The notes below the pieces were generated by a model. That model was not told the origin of the DNA and ran no database searches. It saw nothing but the letters and a program-made list of their open reading frames with translations. This document shows positions 56,179-64,000 of a stretch of 64,000 bases of DNA, one piece after another. The translations under genes were made by a program, and so were the position numbers. The stretch is from Polyodon spathula (taxonomy: Eukaryota; Chordata; Actinopteri; Acipenseriformes; Polyodontidae). Numbering within the stretch: the stretch's first letter is position 1; each line of letters opens with the position of its first letter. The DNA is taken from positions 48,692,848 to 48,756,847 of the forward strand of contig NC_054535.1 of NCBI RefSeq assembly GCF_017654505.1, given 5' to 3'.

Positions 56179-56724
56179 CCCTTAGCGGTCCATTTATTCA
56201 GCGCTTGTCAGGCGCATCAAGTCCAATTTATTTTCACACACTGTTTATTTTACACACACTTTTCAAAATATATTTTTCTCAGAGTAAAACAGGTTTAAAA
56301 GGCACTGAATCACAAAAGTACACTCAGTACTGCATCTCCAGTCAATCCACACCCCTTGTTCTCTGTATTTTTCACATACCTCTTTATAGACATGCATACT
56401 GATAAATCCTCTCCTGATCACTCGTTTTATCACCAAAATTTTCAATAATGCGATCCATGCATGCAAAAGCAGCTATCTCCTTCGTTTATGTCCGTGTTAT
56501 CTGTGTGGTGGATTGGGCTATCAGATACGTTCTTTTTTTCAACTTCATTTGGCTCCTATCGGTCTCACTGGGCCATTTAAAGGTTTTCTCGGCTTTTTCC
56601 AGAGAAAAAACAACTAGAGACCTGAGCCTTATGTCTCTTTGATGATGTCGGACAGGGTCCGACATCAGACTGGAAAGGGAAAATAGTAATATTAGACCTG
56701 GTCCGACATAGGACCGCAAAAGGG
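56179..56724. mobile_element. piggyBac-type MITE with TTAA target duplication
   Basis: The ends are CCCTTAGCGGTCC (left) and GGACCGCAAAAGGG (right), inverted copies differing by a one-base change and a one-base indel. Both are flanked by TTAA (56,175-56,178 and 56,725-56,728). TTAA targeting with a CCCT-type end is diagnostic of piggyBac elements. The right subterminal region has an additional inverted pair, TCGGACAGGGTCCGACAT, echoed at 56,698 (GGTCCGACAT). The element is 546 bp, with no transposase; it would be moved by an enzyme encoded elsewhere. It lies inside the LINE endonuclease-RT spacer. Confidence 0.92.
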
Positions 56725-56729
56725 TTAAT

Positions 56730-58430
56730 AAATTGTGATATGCTAAGGGGCTTGCACATGACTTGAAGCCTATATGACTAAATCGATTCATCATGACCAG
56801 ACTGGATTTATTAAAACCTGGTTGGCATCTGATAACGTTCGCCACCTGCTTTATATTATTCATGCTGCAGCGAACATAAAGTCCCCATGCACTGTGCTAT
56901 CTCTGGATGCAGAGAAAGCTTTCAACTGCTTAGAATGGCAATATCTTTGGTTAGTTATAAATCATATGAGTTTTGGAAAAAACTTCATAAGCACATGTAG
57001 CAGGGCAGTAGGAAAGCCCTGCTGTTTAAACATATTGTTTGTATATTTTTAAAACAGGGTCTCCCCCTCTGCCCCTGTGTCGTATTTGTTTATTGTGTTT
57101 ATTATTTATGTATGTATTTGATTATATGACGGCGAACCACCGTGTGTTTTGTTTATTGTTTTTGTATGTGTAAATATGACGGGATAGCCGTGCGTTTTTG
57201 TTTTGTTTTGTTTTTGTGTTTTGTAGCATGGATGGGAAGTCCCATCCACAATTAAAAGCCTTGTGCAAAAGGCGGCCATCTCCCTATTAATTAATTGTTT
57301 AATTTATTGCTAATCAGGAGATGGTCACCTGTGTAAAAACCTGCAGCTCTCTGCACTCTGGGTGGGGTGTTCGAGAGGTGGAACGAGAGCGAGCGAGGAG
57401 AGATTAATTTGAAAACTAAAAAAGCATTTAGGAACAGTGAAGGCGGTTGTCCAGCCTGACCTATTTGTGCTTGAGATTTGTTTTTTTGTTTATCTCTTTT
57501 ATTTGATCTCTGTGAGAGTTTATTTTTGTTTAAATATTTTATTTATTTTTTGTGTTAAAAATAAAACGGCGCAAGCGTCATTGCACCGTAGCTGCAGTGC
57601 TGACTTTGTTTTCTATTCCTGCATCTGGCCTGATGTCACCACTCGCCGTCCTGTCACAGCATGATTAAGGTCTTGTGTGCTAATCCCGCAGCGATGGTGT
57701 TGACAGACAATGAGTGTTCTCCCCAATTTAACATCTCCAGGGGAATCCGGCAAGGTTGCTCTGCTGTTCTCTCTGTCACTCAAGCCTCTTGCTCAGGCTG
57801 TTCGCCAGTCGGTTGATTATACTCCTATCACCATTAATAATGCTCAACATCATATTTCGCTTTATGCATTACTGATTGCTATTTGTCGAAAATGTATCTC
57901 AATCACTTCCTCACCTATTGACTATTTATGATAAACTTTAGTTTGCTATCGGGATACAAAATCAATTGGGCTAAATCGGCACTATTACCCCTGAATGATG
58001 CAATGAGAAATGTAGTTTTACCCTCGAACACGTCTGTGGTTCAGTACTTTAAATATCTTGGCGTAGAGATCTACCCCTCTTTACACTATAATTGTAGTAA
58101 CTCATTTCAATAATATTTTTAAAAAGGTGGAGACAGATTTAGATAGGTGGTCTCAATTTCCTAATTCATTTCAAGCGCGTATCTCTATAGTTAAAACGAA
58201 TGTGCTCCCACTTATTCATTTTATCAGCTCTATGCTCCCCCTCTCTCCCCCTATAGGATACTGGGATAAATTACATTCCTTAACTTCCAAATTTATATGG
58301 AAGGGTAAACGTCCGCACATTAACTTCTCCACTTTACAACGGGAGAAGTGTACAGGAGGTTTATCCTTTCCAAACTTTAAGTTTTATTTTTGGTCATTTT
58401 ACTATATGGTTTGACTCTAATGCTCTTGTC
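56730..58430 (+). pseudogene. LINE reverse transcriptase domain remnant, split by LTR
   Basis: Before the LTR it reads 'HHDQTGFIKTWLASDNVRHL', 'TVLSLDAEKAFNCLEWQYLW' (RT motif A, Asp present) and 'SFGKNFIS'. After the LTR it continues 'MIKVLCANPAAMVLTDNE' and 'ISRGIRQGC' (motif B). The motif C box expected as FADD/YADD reads 'SLYALLIAI' (57,858-57,885), so both catalytic Asp residues are lost. It then goes on with 'INWAKSALLPLN', 'FKYLGVEIYPSLHYNC', 'VLPLIHFISSMLPLSP' and 'KFIWKGKRPHINFSTLQREK'. The reading across the LTR is continuous (FIS then MIK). Frameshifts fall near 57,770, 57,930 and 58,110. Confidence 0.88.
56996..57658 (+). mobile_element. Solo LTR inserted in the LINE
   Basis: It starts TGTAGCAGGGCAG and ends GTCCTGTCACA. 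The left flank is gcaca (56,991-56,995) and the right flank is gcatg (57,659-57,663), a 5-bp duplication with two transitions. This interpretation restores the LINE frame exactly. It is the same family as the LTRs at 34.2 and 36.1 kb: shared CGGCCATCTCC, GGAGATGGTCACCTGTGTAA, the leader motif at 57,436-57,458, and TCTGGCCTGATGTCACCACT. The TATA box is eroded to GTGTAAAAAC. Length 663 bp. Confidence 0.92.
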
Positions 58431-58559
58431 TCATAGCGCTCCCTGGAAGAAAATTTGGTGTACCTACACAGACCCCAAGATTGAATCTATTCAAATATTA
58501 CTGTCTGATACTATAAACTATGGTTTGGCCCCATAATCACACAGTTAGTTACTGTTTGG

Positions 58560-59500
58560 CGCTCTGTGGAGAAGCATACAAAAATACAACTTAAGTGGCA
58601 CTCTCACTCTTCTATATTTCACAATTTTGCTCTTCTTCTAGGGGGCCGACCCATCTCTTTTCCGCACTGGCAGGAGAGAGGGATACATACTCTCAATGAT
58701 ATTTCTAAAGATGACTGCCTCTGCATATTCCAGGATTTACGACTTTGGTACAATTTGCAGGGTGTTTCTTTTTTTGTTTCTTTTTTTTTTTCCCTCCAAC
58801 TTGAGGTCATCATTGCATGGCTATGGGGTGCCTTGGGGGACAGCACTGTTAACACACCCAACTCCAGAATATGTTAGACACAGGGGCTATAACTAAGGGA
58901 CTGGTTTCCATAATTGATGTTTTTCTCTTAAAGGCTTCTTATAAACCATTAACAACCAGCACAATTTGGAATAGGAATTTACCACCATCAGATACTGAAA
59001 TTAATTGGAAAATGGTCTGGTCCATTATAGGCTTTACCTCCAAGAACCCTAATTATCAGATGATTCATTATAATTTTCTCCACAGATTATATTGGACCCC
59101 TCGTAAACGATTTCGAATTAAACTTGTCCCCACCCCTGTTTGTTTGCTTTGCCCTCAGGGTACCGATAGCACTTTCTTACATATGGTCTGGGAGTGCCTA
59201 GATGTAGCCAGCTTCTGGGAGCAGGTCTCGTCTGCTTTATCCACTGTTTTGTCTAAAGCTATTTCCTGTTCTGCTGCGTTAGTTATGCTGAATGATGACT
59301 CCCTTGGTATATCGTCACAGCAGAGACAGATCTGGTTGGCAGGCCTTACCGCAGCAAAAAAGATGATTGCTTTGTGCTGGCAGCCACCATCCTCTCTTAT
59401 CTTGATGTTGTTCACATGGTGCTCTCCACTGCTCGGATCCATGGCGCCAGAGGGGAGAAAGTTCTAGCCTGGAAATTAGCTGCTGATATAATAAAATCTA
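58560..59500 (+). pseudogene. LINE ORF2 C-terminal region remnant
   Basis: 'KIQLKWHSHSSIFHN' and 'FPHWQERGIHTLNDI' (58,566-58,700) precede 'FQDLRLWYNLQG', then a slipped T-run. The longest frame (58,871-59,467) has 'TSTIWNRNLPPSDTEINWKM', 'NFLHRLYWTPRKRFRIKLVP' and 'PVCLLCPQGTDSTFLHMVWE', the Cys-x2-Cys..His..Cys pattern that ends L1/Tx1-like ORF2 proteins. It has an RNA-binding role in the family. It continues after a shift with 'VLAWKLAADIIKSM'. Confidence 0.85.
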
Positions 59501-59694
59501 TGTTGGTTGTACCATTTGCTAACAGTAATGTAGGTTCTAGAGGTCATTGGGGTGGGAGGTGGTTAGGGGGGTAGCTATTGGAGGGTGTGGGTGGGGTGCT
59601 TGTGGGTGGGTAGAAGGGTGAGTGGAAAATTAGAACTTTGGGTCTTTCTGGCTTTCCTTTTGTAATGTGCTGTTTGTTCCAAAAAAAAAAAAAA

Positions 59695-62009
59695 TCACAA
59701 AAAAAGCATTTACATTGATAGTTGAGTACTGTATATGATTTTATAAAAATAAATCACGTCCTCATTTCATTTTACCTTCTTTAAAACATCTCTAAATAAG
59801 CTGCCTTAGAGGCAGGATACATATCTTTTTAATTCGGTGACCCCTTATTTTTATTTCTGGTGTTAAATGTATTATAGGAATAGTATGTTTTTATCCTGAA
59901 AAGTTAAAATAATCCTGCAAAAAAACAGACAATGTAGTACTCATATTTAAGATTAATACTATTTGTTGCATAAATGTTATAGCTGTATAAAGTACTTTAC
60001 TTTATCACTTGTATTAGTTTAATAGAAGAAAAACACCACATTGATAAAAAACTTTTTTTTCTTTCAGTAAAAAAGAGGCAAAGGTCAGGGCTCAGATTAC
60101 TGGGGGGCTGGGGGGGGGTCGATCCCTTTAAGTTTTTCCAAATAGTTTTATTTCCAACTATCCTTTTTAACATGATTTAAGCTGACAGGTATCACTTAAA
60201 ATGGAAAAGACCCTGTTAAAAAACTTGTTAATTGTATGATGACATTTCCTGCCTTGTCTATGCAGTTTTTCAGTACCAATAAATGATAATGAGAAAGCAT
60301 CTCCTGACAATCTGAAAACTTCTATGCACATTTTAAATACGATAATGATTATGCTTATGTTAAGGAAGACGAAACAGTATTCCTCTTGGAAGTAAAGAAG
60401 TGGCAACATTTAATTTGATCTGAAAAGGAATATGATTTAATCTTATAAAATAAGCCTTAGTCCTTGCTCTCATTGCTAAATACAGAAGGACCCTTACATC
60501 TATTACAAAAAATAGAGCTAGTTATTCCAAATGGATCATTTTTGTTCTAACAGGTCATTGATGTATATAAAATCCTGCCACGCAAAAGCTCTGACAAAGA
60601 TTATTGTTGCTTATTTTCTTTGATTTGGTTCCTTGATATACAGACCCACCCTCTTGCCAGAGGAAATCTTTGAATGTACAGCAGTAAAAGAGAATCAAAT
60701 TGGCAAGGAAATATAGAAGACCACAGTAAAACAAAAGATAAGATAAATGCACAGAATGTCATGCTCCCGTTGCAGTTAAAAAGTTAGGTTCCGTCCTTGT
60801 TTTTTGCTTGTTTTGTTTAATTCCGCTCAAACTTAAAAAGTACCTTTGCCTGTGTTTCAAAATGAGGCTCATAACCACTGATGCATCTTTTACACATGAA
60901 ATCTGTTTTATATTTGACCATTATTTGCCCAGAACTGTTTTTATTTGCTAGAAAATAGGCCCCTTAATTACAGTCTACATTTGCAAAGGAGCCAGGCATT
61001 TTATTCTAGCAAGTATTTTGTCACGATTGTTATAATGAGAGAAATTGAATAGGATTTATTGTAGGTAAGAAACCGATGATAATGGATGTGGAGCACAAAT
61101 GATACTTTGCAAGCAATTCCAAGACATTATAATGCAATACTAGCATTTACACCTACAGTACAATATACAATAATTTCATAAAGCTTGAAATCATTAGTTG
61201 TAATATTTGGTATCATTAGTAACTGAATTTCAGGATGCTGCATAGCTAGATTGTAGCCACTGATACCATGCTACTGTACACTGATGAGTATATACATTAA
61301 TTAAATCATTAAGTCAAATGCTTTACACTTGTAAATCCTGTAACATACACAGATTGTTGAACCAAAATCATGTTCTTGGTTAATTAATATACAGACATAA
61401 TTATAATGTCAAGATTAGTATAGTTGCATACTGTAAAGTGAGTCCAAAATGGTAAACCAGTGAAATGCGACTAAATAAATCTAAACAAATGTATGTGCTT
61501 CACAACTCAATTGTCAGAACCGTTTTACTTCTAAGGTTTATACAATGGAAACTGTCCTAAGGTCAAACAAAAGATCACAGCATACTTGACTTGGATCAAA
61601 TGAGTAGAAACATTAAAATTATCTTTTGATCACGTAATTAAAGTGACAACTTAAAAGTGTTTTTTTTTTTTTTTTGCTGATTAATTTTTGAAAAACATGA
61701 AAGTCTAAATATTTAAGTACTATGTATTGATGTTGATTTCACACCTTATTTTATTGAAAATACAGTATTATTAATATTCAAACCTGTAGTGTATCGTTTG
61801 GTGGTACTATTTTCATTTCTAGTAAGCTCCCACTTTGCCATCCTTACTTCCAAGTAAATTTCCTTAGTCCTTTTACTTTCTTGGTGTCTTTGGCGTCAAA
61901 GCACGTCACTGGCTGGTCATTAGGGGAAACAGCTGGTTGGTTAATGACAGGAAAGGAGTGGGGAAAACCTTTAAAAAGTTTACCATAGTAAAAGCATAGC
62001 AAAGTGTAC
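59695..62009. other. Anonymous sequence, no gene seen
   Basis: About 2.3 kb of AT-rich sequence with no recognised coding or repeat signature, apart from G-runs at 60,100-60,118. Confidence 0.5.
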
Positions 62010-62567
62010 TGTCACAAAGAAAGGCGGTAGTGGGTGACATCAGACCAGAAACAGGAGCCAACACATAATAAACAGAGAGGTGTAGTTTGGTGGAGCTGAG
62101 CGATTGTTTGCACTCAGCATTTAATAATTGAACAGACAGAAAAGACAGTTGTAAAAGACAAACAAAACACAGGACATGGCACTGGCAGCCAGAACAAAGG
62201 GACAAACAAAAACGAACTACACAGACAAACACGGTGAGCTGAAATTATTATATCTATTGCTATTACCTCCATCACCAATCCCGTTCTCCACTCACCGAAC
62301 ACACAACCCCAAGGGAGTGAAAACATGCTGCTTTTATGCAGCTATACCGAGACTAGATTGGTAATCAATCATTCAATTGTTGTCTCGGTACAACTGCACG
62401 TGAATTAATAAAGTGCAATTCCCTGTGCTTACATATTATTACATTTTACCTGCATATGAAGTGTTGTGCAATCCTCGTGCCTAAATGCAAACATACATTT
62501 TAAACAACTCGTGTTCCACAGACCCATTTATATCCCATGTACCAATGACTATACACCAACATTAACA
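62010..62567 (-). mobile_element. Solo LTR, family A (copy 3, most complete)
   Basis: On the minus strand it begins TGTTAATGTTGGTGTATAG and ends CCTTTCTTTGTGACA. It has the same ordered blocks as 20,219-20,572: CATGGGATATAAATG, GGCACGAGGATTGCACAACA, AATTCACGTGCAGTTGTACC, a TATA-like GCATAAAAGCAG (about 62,330-62,342) and GAGTGGAGAACGGG. Near the end CTGATGTCACCCACT matches the end motif of the LTRs at 34-36 and 57 kb. A target duplication is not clear. Length about 558 bp. Confidence 0.75.
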
Positions 62568-62856
62568 GACAACACGCAACATACAACACTGAAATACACA
62601 CAGGGGCGGGGCAACATTGCCACATGTACTAATAAAGTATAGTGAAAGCATGGTAAAACATAGGTGAGCAGTGTAAGACCCAGGATGAAACATTTTACTC
62701 TCTGGCTGAAATAGCCTATGGACTTGTTCTGGAGATATACACTTACATTTATACATTGATTGCACATTATTGAACGATTCACATGTGGAGGTTAATGTTT
62801 GCATGCATGTAAGTTATTATACTTTGTAATGAAACTTGGTATTGACATTTGTGCAA
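62568..62856. other. Anonymous sequence
   Basis: No coding or repeat signature was recognised. Confidence 0.4.
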
Positions 62857-62988
62857 GGGCACTGGAACTAGGGGTGCTGGGGGTGCGGTAGCACCCCCTG
62901 GCTTTGCATGGCTTCCATCATATACAGGGGTTACAGTTTTGTTCAATGGCTTTCAGCATCCCCACTTTAAAAATTATTCCAGTGCCAC
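62857..62988. mobile_element. Short MITE with GGCACTGGAA ends
   Basis: The left end GGGCACTGGAACTAGGGGTG and the right end ATTATTCCAGTGCCAC are inverted repeats of about 12 bases. An inner hairpin (GGTGCGGTAGCACCCC) and AGCATCCCC near the right end echo each other. About 130 bp, non-coding. Confidence 0.75.
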
Positions 62989-64000
62989 TGCATTTGTGTA
63001 CATGTTCTTTGAATCTAGTTCATAATCACCCCCTCTTGCATGAGCTCTGGCCTCTGACTTGTTTGGATAATGAGGACTGCATCTACTTTATATCTCTTAA
63101 AAATGTATAGAGATGGCATGTACTGTGTATAGTGTATGTTGTTTCATATCCTTTTATACAGCAATACAGTGCCTGACCAAATGTATTGTTTCACAGTAGA
63201 TGACTCCTACCAGTAGGTCTAGTTGTCTCGGTTAGTGCCATGGAAACAAGCATCGCTTAGTTTAAATTTTCTCACTATAAAGGTCAAGCCCCATGCACTT
63301 GGTCTTCCTCTCCCCGGACTCTGCATTCAATCTGTGTTACACGCAGCAACATTTACTTACTGCAAACCTATGAAAAGGGTCTTTTCTCTTACAGCATCCA
63401 TTAGCGTTGAAAGTTTATAGCTAAGAGAAACACTTAGGTTAGCAATCTTAATTGTTTACACAAGGGCTTTGTCTGTCTGTGGATAAATGAGTACTCTGCA
63501 CTATCTCCAGTTGGAATAAGTATACACAAATATTTAAAGTCACTGAGGGGCATATTTACATTGCAGATTTTAGGAAAGGGAAAAAGTTAAATGTTAATGT
63601 TACAAAATAAGAAACAAACAACTTGTGAGTGCTTAAGAAGCCCTGGCTTCATTTTCGCTTTGGGCAAATATCCAATATAATACATTTACTGTGGATAGTG
63701 CAATCGAACTGTGATTTGTCCATTGTAGAAAATATTGGCCCTTGGGTTATATTAGGCCAGATTGACATTGGATGGTAGAAATAATTACGATCTAATAACA
63801 TACAATACTAGCATTAACACAAACAAAAAAAATACTGGTCTTTAAAAACACAGTTTCTGATCTGAGTGTATAACAATTTTAAAGCCATAGGATACCCTAT
63901 TATAAAAAATATATCCCTTTGTGTCTGAGATAAAATTGATTTACAGTGTATATAAAAATATATAGTACATTCACACATTACTCCATTGAACTGAATTGTT
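62989..64000. other. Anonymous sequence, no gene seen
   Basis: No coding or repeat signature was recognised up to the window end. Confidence 0.45.

Larger units (their letters stand above)
55600..59694 (+). mobile_element. L1/Tx1-like LINE, decayed and interrupted twice
   Basis: Plus-strand remnants of one LINE appear in the correct order: AP endonuclease (55,620-56,174), reverse transcriptase (56,730-58,430), a C-terminal region with a zinc-knuckle-like motif (58,870-59,500), and an A-tail of 14 bases (59,681-59,694). A piggyBac-type MITE (56,179-56,724) and a solo LTR (56,996-57,658) were inserted later. Parts of the endonuclease and the start of the RT are deleted. Intact L1-like ORF2 is about 3.7-3.9 kb; here roughly 2.8 kb of LINE sequence remains. 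Confidence 0.88.

Noticed and set aside
63172..63200. Tc1 inverted repeat (CAGTGCCTGACCAAATGTAT)
   Set aside because: It looks like the start of a Tc1 end, but neither a transposase remnant nor a matching second end follows before the window end.

Overview
This 64 kb window looks like AT-rich, non-coding vertebrate DNA, most likely from a ray-finned fish. That reading rests on the transposon mix: several Tc1-like elements, an L2-type and an L1/Tx1-type LINE, a DIRS element, Ty3/gypsy-type LTRs, a piggyBac-type MITE, tRNA-derived SINEs and long CA, TA and AAT microsatellites. A non-teleost such as a sturgeon is possible, but that is a weak guess. I found no exon of a recognisable host gene, no rRNA, no functional tRNA gene and no CRISPR array. 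Every recognisable protein-coding stretch is a decayed transposable element.

Layout. 0-3.3 kb holds three decayed coding remnants on the minus strand: a gypsy RNase H fragment, a KRBA2-like integrase and a Crypton-type (DUF3504) tyrosine recombinase. 3.35-4.6 kb is a Tc1-like element with long inverted repeats. 4.8-5.3 kb is an LTR of a family (called A here) that recurs at 20.2 and 62.0-62.6 kb. 5.3-12 kb is mostly anonymous. Solo LTRs lie at 12.16-12.76 kb (target duplication agcat) and 14.21-14.94 kb (aatac). Another LTR and a SINE lie at 18.5-19.3 kb. An L2-type LINE remnant occupies 20.6-21.8 kb. A DIRS element with inverted terminal repeats and a preserved internal complementary segment occupies 22.2-25.7 kb.

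27.36-27.75 kb is a long, nearly perfect palindrome. It is followed by a CA tract and a Tc1 element at 27.92-29.33 kb. 31-38 kb contains a palindromic MITE, a tRNA-derived SINE, a MADF-domain exon remnant, and a Myb/SANT-like ORF whose leader is split by a complete LTR retrotransposon (34,190-36,584, target duplication gctac). That retrotransposon itself contains a second, inverted LTR. A third Tc1 element with TA target duplications lies at 43,783-44,920. A MITE-like element with about 45-bp inverted repeats is at 47.4-48.2 kb, and the 3' end of a fourth Tc1 element is at 52.2-52.6 kb. An L1-like LINE at 55.6-59.7 kb is interrupted by a piggyBac-type MITE (TTAA duplication) and by a solo LTR.

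The elements do not form a working pathway; the window is a layered record of insertion. The catalytic residues I could read are broken in most copies. Several LTR subfamilies share one short motif 70-105 bp downstream of the TATA box. That motif, the DIRS terminal architecture and the long palindrome are the most interesting structural observations. I saw no clear sign of a new functional system.
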